A stretch of DNA of 64,000 bases, taken from Vibrio splendidus. Lineage in GTDB: Bacteria > Pseudomonadota > Gammaproteobacteria > Enterobacterales > Vibrionaceae. Location of the stretch: assembly GCF_003345295.1 (NCBI RefSeq), contig NZ_CP031056.1, positions 868,001-932,000 of the forward strand, in the 5' to 3' direction. Both the position numbers and the translations under genes were made by a program. Under the pieces are notes generated by a model that saw only the letters and a list, made by a program, of their open reading frames with translations, was not told the origin of the DNA and ran no database searches. The stretch's first letter is position 1. Each line of letters opens with the position of its first letter. Positions 1 to 7,514 of this stretch are shown piece by piece.

Positions 1-2
1 TA

Positions 3-1190
3 CTTGGCTACTTTAAGTACACTAACTTTATCATTGGGAATGTGAATTTATTATTATCCCAGCCATTTGAAAATACTAACATCGCTCTTCCACTCGCTAT
101 TAGTTTTTTCACATTTCAGCAAATAGCGTACTTAGTTGACAGCTACAGAAAAGAAACTAAAGAATATGACCTCTTGAACTACTCGCTATTTGTGACTTTT
201 TTTCCACAATTAATTGCGGGTCCGATAGTTCATCATAAAGAAATGATGCCGCAATTTAATTCAAAATGGAATCTTGCTCCTAGAAGCAAAAATATCTCGC
301 TTGGTTTATTTATATTTTCTATCGGCTTGTTTAAGAAAATTGCCATAGCTGATACATTTTCTATATGGGCTGATGCAGGATTCTATAACTCCGCGACATT
401 ATCATTCTACGAAGCTTGGCTAACGAGCTTGAGCTACTCTTTTCAGTTGTACTTTGATTTCAGTGGTTACTGCGACATGGCGATGGGCGCTGCGTTGCTA
501 TTCAACATAAAGCTACCAATCAACTTTAACTCGCCTTATAAATCACTAGATATCCAAGATTTTTGGCGTAGATGGCACATAACATTAGGAAGGTTCCTTA
601 GGGATTACATATACATCCCTCTTGGTGGGAGTAAGAAAAAAGAACTAGCGACTTACAGCAACCTTTTCATTACATTTCTAATTGGTGGGTTATGGCATGG
701 TGCTAGCTGGATGTTCGTTATCTGGGGAGCGTTACATGGCATGGCTCTCGTATTGCACAGAATGTGGAAATCTGTTGGCGGAAACATGCCAACATGGTTA
801 GCTTGGCTGACAACGTTTATATTCATCAATATGACATGGGTCTTTTTTAGGGCGGAAAACCTTACAACCGCCGTAAACCTATTATCTAGTATGAGCGGGC
901 TCAATCTAATAGATAAACCAATAGAGGGAATAGCTTCTAACAAATTGTCATGGATTGGCACTAATTTTGACCTTCTATTTGGTATTCTTCCTAATATGGT
1001 AGCCGTAAATGCAATCCCATTCTCTGCTATCTCTTTTTCTTTTTATCTATTGTCTAAAACTAATTCATATGAATTGATACAAAGAGAAGTTGGGATAGGA
1101 AAAATGATTTCAGCGGCCTTTTTGTTTGCAGTATCCATTTATATTATCAGAAGCTCATCTTCAAGTGTGTTTCTATATTTCAACTTTTAA
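3..1190 (+). CDS. MBOAT-family O-acyltransferase (AlgI-like), 5' end outside window
   Basis: Membrane-bound O-acyltransferase of the AlgI/DltB type, which moves acetyl groups across the inner membrane for polysaccharide O-acetylation. The reading frame is open from the first codon in the window (upstream residues LGYFKYTNFIIGN fit the family), so the GTG at 42 is not the real start and the N-terminus is missing. Seen: several hydrophobic segments, the RRWHITLGRFLRDYIYIPLGG block and the GGLWHGASWMF block that carries the family's catalytic His. The visible part is about 395 residues against about 460-500 for complete family members. It is followed after 14 bases by an SGNH partner, the usual two-component arrangement. 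Which polymer is acetylated cannot be told, because the rest of the locus lies to the left. Confidence 0.9.
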   Translation, partial: LGYFKYTNFIIGNVNLLLSQPFENTNIALPLAISFFTFQQIAYLVDSYRKETKEYDLLNYSLFVTFFPQLIAGPIVHHKEMMPQFNSKWNLAPRSKNISLGLFIFSIGLFKKIAIADTFSIWADAGFYNSATLSFYEAWLTSLSYSFQLYFDFSGYCDMAMGAALLFNIKLPINFNSPYKSLDIQDFWRRWHITLGRFLRDYIYIPLGGSKKKELATYSNLFITFLIGGLWHGASWMFVIWGALHGMALVLHRMWKSVGGNMPTWLAWLTTFIFINMTWVFFRAENLTTAVNLLSSMSGLNLIDKPIEGIASNKLSWIGTNFDLLFGILPNMVAVNAIPFSAISFSFYLLSKTNSYELIQREVGIGKMISAAFLFAVSIYIIRSSSSSVFLYFNF

Positions 1191-1204
1191 TAAGGAAAAT
1201 CTCA

Positions 1205-2293
1205 TTGAACAATAGAGCCAATATTAAAATATTTTTCTTATTAATCAGTGTTATTTTATCAATACTGCCGATTGTAAATGTTTATTCAGGTGGATTTACA
1301 AAGGAAAATCTAACTAACACAAAGTTCCTTTATTCACTTGATGTTATTGAAAGGAAAATAAACCCATATTTAGTTCCTCTAGGGATAAGCATCAAACCTA
1401 ACTCCGTTGTTGTTGGAAAAGATGGGTGGTTCTTTTTAGGCGATGACCACCAAAAAACAATTTCAGCTTACCGTGCAGGTTTTCAGACTGTAGAAGTTCA
1501 GGAACGCTCAGAAGCAATCATAGAATCACAGATACTCTGGGATAAGTACTTTCAAAAGAACGGTGTAAAAGACTATAAAATATTAGTCGGGCCAAATAAG
1601 AGTACAATTTACAACGAATATCTACCTCTATGGGCAAAAACCAGTAACGAATCGATATCGCAAACGCTGTATGACAGTGGAATCTACATTGACGTTAGGC
1701 ATACAATATCTGACGTTATAAATACTCAAGATTTATACTACAAGACTGATACGCATTGGAATTATTACGGTGCGGGAGTTGCTTTCAATGAGTTTATGTT
1801 ACGAATCAATAATGAAGGCCTAGTTTTACCTCCTCTTAATTGGAGTAATGTCATACGGAATGATTCATATGTCCATGGTGACCTTACAAGATTTCTCCGA
1901 GTTGGCAGTCTATATTCTGATCCTAATCCAATAACAGAAGCAAACAATTTGCAGTTAAGTCATGTCATAAGTGATTACAACAAAGATTCGGTGGTATACA
2001 AAGGCACTGCACCATTATACGGGAATAGGGATGACCTGTACTTAATCACAACACCAAAGGCACTCAATAACAAAAAAGTACTATGGTTAAGTGATTCATA
2101 TGGGAACGCTTTAGCTCCTTATATGACAGCTACCTTTGGGCATATCTTGAAGCAAAACTGGAGTAAGCTTTTAGGTACACAAGCGCTCGAACAGTTAATT
2201 CAAGAATGGAAACCGGATTACGTTTTTGTCACAGTTGTTGAACGCTATTCACTTGATGGTTTATTCCAAGCATCTCCTCCAATACAACCGTAA
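1205..2293 (+). CDS. AlgJ/AlgX-like SGNH O-acetyltransferase partner
   Basis: Probable periplasmic, membrane-anchored acetyltransferase that takes acetyl groups from the upstream MBOAT protein and places them on a polysaccharide. The protein has an N-terminal hydrophobic segment (residues about 8-28). KTDTHWN at about residue 180 matches the Asp-x-His of AlgJ/AlgX, and LSDSYGN at about residue 297 supplies the SGNH serine. Length (362) is normal for AlgJ-like proteins and shorter than AlgX, and no C-terminal carbohydrate-binding module is evident. The TTG start at 1205 is chosen because AAGGA lies 7 bases upstream and no ATG fits. Both genes are AT-rich compared with the rest of the window, as is common in surface polysaccharide loci. 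Confidence 0.8.
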   Translation: MNNRANIKIFFLLISVILSILPIVNVYSGGFTKENLTNTKFLYSLDVIERKINPYLVPLGISIKPNSVVVGKDGWFFLGDDHQKTISAYRAGFQTVEVQERSEAIIESQILWDKYFQKNGVKDYKILVGPNKSTIYNEYLPLWAKTSNESISQTLYDSGIYIDVRHTISDVINTQDLYYKTDTHWNYYGAGVAFNEFMLRINNEGLVLPPLNWSNVIRNDSYVHGDLTRFLRVGSLYSDPNPITEANNLQLSHVISDYNKDSVVYKGTAPLYGNRDDLYLITTPKALNNKKVLWLSDSYGNALAPYMTATFGHILKQNWSKLLGTQALEQLIQEWKPDYVFVTVVERYSLDGLFQASPPIQP

Positions 2294-2306
2294 CCAATCT
2301 TGACTG

Positions 2307-2337
2307 GTACTTTCACAAGCCCCACTTGTGGAAGTAC
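2307..2337. terminator. 13-bp hairpin after the acetylation genes
   Basis: GTACTTTCACAAG and CTTGTGGAAGTAC form a 13-bp stem with one G-T pair around a CCCCA loop, 14 bases after the stop of the AlgJ-like gene. There is no T-tract, so it may act as an mRNA-end structure or a recombination boundary rather than a classical terminator. It also marks where polysaccharide DNA gives way to phage-derived DNA. Confidence 0.5.
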
Positions 2338-2367
2338 AAACAACTTATTCAAAGATGTCCATCTGGT

Positions 2368-2577
2368 TCAATTCACCTTTACATAACTCTGGCTGCAGGT
2401 CTGGATCTGGTTTTCTCCCGTAGACTCGATTACATGTGAAAACGAAAGATGCGAAACAAATGCACTTCCGCAATGTAAATTTAAGCACTGGCAATACAGC
2501 TCTCGCGTTTCTGAACTGATGGAACGTGAGGTCGCAATACGAGTTTTGCTTCCACATTTCGGGCATGTCACTAGCAT
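2368..2577 (-). CDS. Ogr/Delta-like zinc-finger phage late activator
   Basis: Small protein (69 residues) with the spacing of the Ogr/Delta family: CPKCGSKTR at the N-terminus, then YCQC and a second Cys pair (NLHCG) at about residues 28-36, giving a four-Cys zinc site. In P2-type phages and P4-type satellites these proteins switch on late genes by contacting RNA polymerase. The ATG has a good AGGGAG ribosome site. The IS5-family element ends 39 bases upstream, so the native promoter has probably been lost. It is most likely a leftover of an integrated phage or satellite rather than a working regulator. Confidence 0.75.
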   Translation of the reverse strand: MLVTCPKCGSKTRIATSRSISSETRELYCQCLNLHCGSAFVSHLSFSHVIESTGENQIQTCSQSYVKVN

Positions 2578-2616
2578 GATTCTAATCTCCCTTTTAAATA
2601 ATCCGTTTTGGCACTT

Positions 2617-3669
2617 GGCTTTGTTGCGTAATTCAGTTTAGAGACAGAGCCACCCGTTTCGTGTGTTTCTTAGTCAATACGATAAGTTTCAGGCATACCT
2701 AACCCAGTAAGCTTGTTCAACGCTTTTATCATCGCGTAAGTTTCACCCACCTGGGCATTGTAATCTCTTAAGCTCAATTGCCCTCCTAGCAACTGTTTAA
2801 CTCGATACATCGCGGTTTCTGAGAGTGAACGTTTGTGGTATCCATACCGCTTTTTCCAATACTTATTTGAGCCGTATAACTTCTGACAACCCACGGCGAG
2901 GTTTCTAGGGTGACCCCGGTCCCAGAAGGCTGCCCCTTCTCTTGGGGGAATAAGCGCAATGGCTCCCTTAATCTTAATAGCAGCGTGACACGCTCTCGTG
3001 TCATAAGCCCCATCAGCAGTTACCTCGAGGATACTTCGGCGTGTTTGTTTCAGTAAATTTGGGAGAACTTCCCCATCCGTAACCGTCGATAAACTTAGCT
3101 CGGCTGCAATAATTTCATGAGTGCTTGTATCGACGGCAATATGCAGCTTTCGCTAGACTCTGCGCCTGCCATCTGTCCCGTGTTTTTTGACTTTCCATTC
3201 TCCTTCACCATAAACCTTAAGGCCTGTCGCATCAATGGCTAGGTGCTGTATCACACCTCTCGTTTTAGTCTTAAATGAGACCTCAATTTGCTTGGCTCTA
3301 CGGCTGATACAAGTGTAATGCGGACAACTTAACGGTACATGGGCTAACCTAAATATCGAGTCGATAAATCCTTGTAGCGCTCTTAGCGGCATAGAAAAAA
3401 CTCGTTTCACCATGAGTGCTGTTGTGATGGCTAAATCACTGAACCGACGCGGCCTCCCACGCTTATTCTGTTTGCTTTGCGCCCACCCACTTATCGCCTC
3501 TTCATCAATCCAAAAGGTCAAAGAGCCACGGTTAATAAGTGATTGGTTGTATTGCTTCCAGTTGGTTGTTTTGTAACGTGGTTTAGGCATGGGGCTACGA
3601 GAGATAGTGGGCGTAGCAGATCAGGTCGTAGGTTCTGAATTTAGTTCCATTGAATTACGCAACAAAGCC
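2617..3669 (-). mobile_element. IS5-family insertion sequence, 1053 bp
   Basis: Bounded by perfect 19-base inverted repeats, GGCTTTGTTGCGTAATTCA at 2617-2635 and its complement at 3651-3669. It contains one DDE transposase gene on the minus strand. The flanking bases (TTGGCACTT to the left, GTTTAGATC to the right) are not duplicated. This suggests that one flank was deleted or rearranged after insertion, consistent with a truncated integrase on one side and a promoterless Ogr gene on the other. Confidence 0.9.
2670..3590 (-). pseudogene. IS5-family transposase interrupted by an amber codon
   Basis: The frame is open from ATG 3590 to 2670 (307 codons) except for one TAG at 3153-3155, after the residues GTDGRRRV. 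Relatives have Trp here, so a single TGG-to-TAG change explains it. The whole DDE set can be read through the stop: Asp in LAIDATGLKVYG, Asp in VTADGAYD, and Glu in the C-terminal RSLSETAMYRVKQ block. Without suppression the product is a 145-residue fragment lacking most of the catalytic core, so the element is probably immobile unless a related copy acts in trans. Confidence 0.9.
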
Positions 3670-3934
3670 GTTTAGATCGGCCAGTATTGTCCCAGAGGTT
3701 TTTGTTTTCAATGAACATGTCTAGCAGCTGGCCAATAGGTACAGAACGGTCTTGAGCTTCACCTTCTTCTATCTTTCGGACTTCATTTTTCGCCCAGGCA
3801 GTAGCGAGTGTTTTCTTCTTATGAGTTTTGGAAAAACGTTGAGCAATTTTGCTTCGATGTTTCACCGTAACAGTGGCTTTGTAGCGAGATTCGCCGCTTG
3901 CTAGAGTTCGCTTTTCAATACTATAAGATGCCAT
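3670..3934 (-). pseudogene. Phage integrase N-terminal fragment, cut by the IS
   Basis: Starts at ATG 3934 with MASYSIEKRTLASGESRYKA, the usual beginning of P2/K139-like tyrosine integrases (arm-type DNA-binding domain). After about 88 codons the frame runs into the IS5-family end at 3669 and stops shortly beyond. The catalytic domain with its Arg-His-Arg-Tyr residues is absent from the window. The upstream in-frame start at 3994 adds residues without family resemblance. Together with the Ogr-like gene it is the trace of a lost prophage or satellite. Confidence 0.8.
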
Positions 3935-4163
3935 GAACGTGTGCCTCTGAGGTGTACCAAAAGGGTGATTTGAGGGGTACAAAAGGTGTACCAAGGTTCA
4001 GAGATTATAGCAGTTTATTAAAGTTCTTCTAGGTTGTTACTTACATTAAGTGTTTGAAAATAATCGTGTATGTGGCTATTACTAGGTAGGGTGGGGAGTG
4101 GCGTATTTTAGTGAAACTTATAGATTGTCGGTTTGAGAGCCATTGATAGGGTGTCTGTAGTGG

Positions 4164-5003
4164 TCAACAAATTCCGGACACTGACTTAAGCCGATTTTCG
4201 GCATTTACTGGCGACAGCCCATCATTTGCTTGGTGAGGCCGTTGCCGATTATAGTAACTCATCAGGTAATGGCTGATGTCTTTCTTAGCTTGAGCTTGTG
4301 TCAGGTAACCTGTTGCTGGTATCCACTCGGTTTTCAAGCTTCTAAATAGCCGCTCCATGGGAGCGTTGTCCCAACAATTACCACGACGACTCATGCTTTG
4401 AGTTATACGATATCGCCAAAGTCTTTGGCGATATTTACGGCTGCTATATTGGCAGCCTTGATCTGAATGGAACATCACGTTCTTCGGACATCCTCGTTGC
4501 TCCCAGGCCATCTCCAAAGCTTTAGATACTAATTCGGTATCGGGCTTATCGGATAAAGACCACCCCACAACGCGTCGGCTAAATAGATCAAGCACTACCG
4601 CTAAATAGGTCCACTTCGAACCTGACCAAATATAAGTAATATCGCCACACCAAACACGATTCGGAGTACTGACAGAAAACTCACGCTTCAGTAGATTTGG
4701 AATATCTAGCCTTTCTGCTTTTGCATGTCTATATCGATGCGAACCTGGCTGTTTACTCATTAAACCAGCTTCACGCATTATCTGGCGAACCTTGAATCGT
4801 CCGGCTTTTATGCCTTTTTCGCTCAGCATTGAGACAAGAGTACGACTGCCAGCAGAGCCTCGACTCATGTTGAAGAGTTCTTTAATTTGGCTAGCTAGAC
4901 GAATGCGACTGGCATCCGGCTTGCGTTGCTTAAACTCGTAGTAACAAGACGAAGCTACGTTGAACAGTTCGCAAAGCATTTTGACCGATTCGTGCTCCCT
5001 CAA
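4164..5003 (-). CDS. IS3-family transposase OrfB (catalytic)
   Basis: DDE integrase-type transposase subunit, about 279 residues. Seen: an N-terminal helix-turn-helix-like region, then the rve core with Asp in WCGDITYI, Asp in FHSDQGCQYSS and Glu in NAPMERLFRSLKTE, in order and with normal spacing. Translation alone would start at a TTG. It is more likely made as an OrfAB fusion, since the frame is open upstream as far as the A7G tract inside orfA. Confidence 0.93.
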   Translation of the reverse strand: MREHESVKMLCELFNVASSCYYEFKQRKPDASRIRLASQIKELFNMSRGSAGSRTLVSMLSEKGIKAGRFKVRQIMREAGLMSKQPGSHRYRHAKAERLDIPNLLKREFSVSTPNRVWCGDITYIWSGSKWTYLAVVLDLFSRRVVGWSLSDKPDTELVSKALEMAWEQRGCPKNVMFHSDQGCQYSSRKYRQRLWRYRITQSMSRRGNCWDNAPMERLFRSLKTEWIPATGYLTQAQAKKDISHYLMSYYNRQRPHQANDGLSPVNAENRLKSVSGIC

Positions 5004-5011
5004 CTTGTCTA

Positions 5012-5323
5012 TTAACGAGAACGTTCGAGTTCGTCCGACATTAAGAGAGCGGTGGCTTTTTTTAATATGGATTTTTCTCGTTCTAGCCGGTTAATCCGGG
5101 CTTCTAACTCTTGGGTTTTCTTTTGCTCAGGCGTGAGGGCTTTAGTCGTTGGAGTCATCCCTCCTCGCTCAACTTTGAGTTGGTCGACCCATCGCCGTAA
5201 AGCCGTTTCACCTACGCCCATAGAGTTAGCGGCTTCAGGTATGGAGTACCCTTGATCAAGAATCAAACTTGCAGCATCTATTTTGAACTCAGTAGAAAAT
5301 GTACGTCGTTGTCGTTTTGTCAT
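5012..5323 (-). CDS. IS3-family transposase OrfA
   Basis: DNA-binding subunit of about 103 residues. The N-terminal helix-turn-helix (TFSTEFKIDAASLILD onwards) is followed by a leucine-zipper-like coiled coil near the end (QELEARINRLEREKSILKK). ATG 5323 is preferred over 5335 because GAGGTG lies just upstream of it. It binds the IS ends and multimerises with the OrfAB fusion. Confidence 0.9.
   Translation of the reverse strand: MTKRQRRTFSTEFKIDAASLILDQGYSIPEAANSMGVGETALRRWVDQLKVERGGMTPTTKALTPEQKKTQELEARINRLEREKSILKKATALLMSDELERSR
5056..5063 (-). promoter_or_regulatory. A7G slippery tract for -1 frameshifting
   Basis: AAAAAAAG on the minus strand, read in orfA as TTA-AAA-AAA-GCC. A shift of one base back enters the orfB frame, which is open without stops from here to orfB. 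This is the classical way IS3 elements make the OrfAB transposase. Confidence 0.85.
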
Positions 5324-5443
5324 TGAACACCTCATTTATGGTGGAGACTTTACCACCTAATTTGGTGTCCGGGATCATTAGACCACTACATACTGAGATA
5401 GAAATAGTGGGAGGATGTTACCTTAAATCTCTGAATAGCGGGT

Positions 5444-5475
5444 AAAAAAATAGCCAGCAGAGGCTGGCTATTTTT
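5444..5475. terminator. Bidirectional terminator downstream of the csp gene
   Basis: Perfect 8-bp stem TAGCCAGC/GCTGGCTA at 5451-5470 with an AGAG loop, flanked by A7 on the left and T5 on the right. It therefore reads as a rho-independent terminator on both strands and serves the cold-shock gene that ends at 5497. Confidence 0.9.
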
Positions 5476-5496
5476 AGAAAGCTTTAAAATACTAAA

Positions 5497-5706
5497 TTAA
5501 AGTACTTTGATGCTGTCAGCTTGAGGGCCTTTTTGACCTTGAGATACAGTGAACTCAACTTGTTGGCCTTCAGCAAGAGTTTTGAAACCGTCGCCTGTGA
5601 TTGCCGAGAAATGTGCGAATACGTCTGGGCCGTTTTCTTGCTCGATGAAGCCGAAGCCTTTAGTTTCGTTGAACCATTTTACTTTACCAGTAACTGTGTT
5701 AGACAT
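5497..5706 (-). CDS. CspA-family cold-shock protein
   Basis: 69-residue single cold-shock domain that binds single-stranded RNA/DNA and acts as an RNA chaperone. RNP1 (KGFGFI) and RNP2 (DVFAHF) are both intact, and GKVKWFNETKGFGFI opens the domain. Start ATG 5706 has AGGA 7 bases upstream. It is monocistronic, with a strong bidirectional terminator behind and more than 400 bases without a gene in front, which leaves room for a long 5' leader of the kind that gives cspA genes thermal control. No cold-box could be identified with certainty. Confidence 0.95.
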   Translation of the reverse strand: MSNTVTGKVKWFNETKGFGFIEQENGPDVFAHFSAITGDGFKTLAEGQQVEFTVSQGQKGPQADSIKVL

Positions 5707-6154
5707 GATGATATCCTAAAATTAAATTTTTATTATGAGCCAATTGTGGCACTGATAGCGTGGAAAAGTTTATTGCTATTGCGTACAACACAACGGGGTT
5801 ACTAGTAATCCAACGAAATGTTTATATACAAAGAACTTTCTTTCTAGCCGAGATGAAGTCTAAATCAAATCAGGGGATAGTCAATCGAATCCATAGTGAA
5901 AGGTTGCAGAAACTTGGGGGTAGTCAAACTTTGCATTCCTTAAATATCATGGAGTTACAGTTATATGGTGATTTGTTGTCATTTTTGTGAAAATGGTGGT
6001 CGAAATTGATGACGAATTTGGAGTGAATGCACTGTTTTAGCGCATTTCTTTTTGCAAATTAGAAGCCGCTAACTGGGTGTTGAGCCCACTTTTAACGGCT
6101 TATATTTATCACTGTCGTTATAAGGAAAATGTCTTTACTTGAACGAGAACTAGA
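5707..6154. other. Intergenic region upstream of csp, with one large hairpin
   Basis: About 450 bases without a convincing gene. Positions 6063-6101 form a two-part hairpin (AAGCCG..TAA with TTA.CGGCTT, inner TGGG/CCCA), probably the mRNA end of the sugar dehydrogenase gene that stops at 6155. The remainder is AT-rich and should hold the csp promoter and leader. A 76-codon frame at 5760-5990 has no family resemblance and was not accepted. Confidence 0.6.
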
Positions 6155-7240
6155 CTACTTTTTCAAGCGGTACAGGTTGCCATTATCGGTACTGAAAAAG
6201 ATGTCGCCGCTTGGTGAAGTTTCGATGTCTCTTATCCTTTCGCCTAAGTCTTCTAAAATACGCTCTTCCTTGATTGCCTCACCTTGTTCATTGACTGTCA
6301 CAATATTAATGTGAGTAAGCTTAAGAGCGCCAGCCAGCAGCTTTCCTTTTAACTCTGGGTATTTATCGCCTTGGTAAACAATCAAGTTCCCCGGAGCGAT
6401 TGAAGGAACGTAGACTTTTTTAGGCGCTTCAATACCATCTTTGGTTTTAGACTCGCCAACGCTAATTGGGCCCCAATACTCTTTTCCGTGCGATGTGACT
6501 GGCCATCCATAGTTGGCGCCTGCTTTTATTAGGTTGATTTCATCACCACCGCGCGGGCCGTGTTCAATCGACCAAAGCTTTTGAGTCGGGGCATCATAGA
6601 ACAACCCTTGTGGATTACGATGGCCATAGCTCCAAATCTCATTGAGTACCTTGTTGTTGTCAGTGAATGGGTTATCGCTTGGCGTGCTTCCATCGGCATT
6701 TAATCGCAATATTGAGCCAGCATGAGTCATGGTGTCTTGGCCGTTGTCCCTGTCACCACGATCGCCGATTGAAAAATACAGGTGGCTCTCATCAAAGGTG
6801 ATACGGCTACCAAAGTGACGCCCTGTGTCCGTTCTGGATTTCGACACGAACACGTCTGTCCAATTAGTGATTTCATTATTACTGTAATTAGCAGAAGCCA
6901 GTGTCGTTACACCTTCACCATCGACGTCTTTACTATAAGTGACGTAGAACCTTCCGTTTTCAAAAGGGGAGAGTGCGATATCCAATAATCCACCTTGGCC
7001 TTTCGCCCAAACATTTGGCAGCCTGAACAATGTGTTTTGATCGCCGGTCTTTAAATCAATGTGTTTAATGACGCTTGATTTTTCTGTTACTAGCATGGAG
7101 TTGTCGTTGATATAAGCCAACCCCCAAGGGATCACGAGTCCGTCGGTGATCTTCTCTGCCTGCCATGCAAAGGCTGACGTTGTAGGAGCAAGGGAAAGCA
7201 GCGCCAAAGCACATGAAAAAATACGGTGATGAGTGTTCAT
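6155..7240 (-). CDS. PQQ-type aldose sugar dehydrogenase (secreted)
   Basis: Glucose/sorbosone dehydrogenase family, a soluble six-bladed beta-propeller enzyme that oxidises sugars with PQQ and Ca2+ in the periplasm. ATG 7240 is chosen (AAGGGA just upstream, signal peptide ending TTSAFA); a longer frame to 7330 lacks both. Seen: WGLAYINDNSMLVTE (blade 1), GGLLDIALSP, SIGDRGDRDNGQD, IWSYGHRNPQGL and IEHGPRGGDEINLI, the typical cofactor-site segments of the Asd/YliI type. Substrate is unknown, and no PQQ synthesis genes occur in the window, so the cofactor must come from elsewhere in the genome or from the environment. Confidence 0.88.
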   Translation of the reverse strand: MNTHHRIFSCALALLSLAPTTSAFAWQAEKITDGLVIPWGLAYINDNSMLVTEKSSVIKHIDLKTGDQNTLFRLPNVWAKGQGGLLDIALSPFENGRFYVTYSKDVDGEGVTTLASANYSNNEITNWTDVFVSKSRTDTGRHFGSRITFDESHLYFSIGDRGDRDNGQDTMTHAGSILRLNADGSTPSDNPFTDNNKVLNEIWSYGHRNPQGLFYDAPTQKLWSIEHGPRGGDEINLIKAGANYGWPVTSHGKEYWGPISVGESKTKDGIEAPKKVYVPSIAPGNLIVYQGDKYPELKGKLLAGALKLTHINIVTVNEQGEAIKEERILEDLGERIRDIETSPSGDIFFSTDNGNLYRLKK

Positions 7241-7415
7241 TGAAGTCCCTTGATTATGAGCATCTAGTGTTAGTCTAGCGCTTGTCGTGGGCAGGCGGAA
7301 AGCTGAGGTTGCTGAAAAGTGACTATTCACATATTTAGTTGAACGCCTATTGTATGATTATACAAGCTCACGTATGTTTACTGTGCCTTTCTCTATTTGA
7401 TCCAGTCGGAGCATT

Positions 7416-7514
7416 ATGAACAACTCGCCAGCAGCGTTTCCGCTATTTTCTCTGTTTTTATGTTGTGAGTTAGATACGCACGTTTTTTCTTCGAACGGAC
7501 GTATTAAACGATGA
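7416..7514 (+). CDS. Putative 32-residue leader peptide coupled to the MFS gene
   Basis: Short frame ATG 7416 to TGA 7512-7514, whose stop overlaps the start of the MFS gene as ATGA. GGAG sits a few bases before its ATG, while the MFS start itself has no good ribosome site. Together these suggest translational coupling. The peptide begins MNNSPAAFPLFSLF, contains a Cys-Cys pair and ends NGRIKR. It resembles no family known to me and could be a regulatory leader (antibiotic- or translation-sensitive) or chance. The overlap is seen directly; the role is inference. Confidence 0.45.
   Translation: MNNSPAAFPLFSLFLCCELDTHVFSSNGRIKR

Larger units (their letters stand above)
4156..5390 (-). mobile_element. 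IS3-family insertion sequence, 1235 bp
   Basis: Imperfect terminal inverted repeats of about 26 bases, beginning TGTAGTGGTC at 4156 and ending GACCACTACA at 5390. They enclose orfA and orfB on the minus strand with the expected -1 frameshift arrangement. No clear 3-bp target duplication is seen (GTC against TAC). Both reading frames are intact, so this copy could be active. Confidence 0.9.

Noticed and set aside
653..961. 102-codon frame antisense to the MBOAT gene
   Set aside because: Shadow of a well-supported membrane protein gene.
2345..2566. 73-codon minus-strand frame overlapping the Ogr-like gene
   Set aside because: Different frame of the same DNA without a zinc-finger pattern; the 2368-2577 frame explains the region.
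2786..3013. 75-codon frame inside the IS5-family element
   Set aside because: Out of frame with the transposase; the real frame continues through 2670-3152 after the amber codon.
5760..5990. 76-codon frame upstream of the cold-shock gene
   Set aside because: No ribosome site, no family resemblance, and it lies in the expected csp promoter/leader region on the opposite strand.
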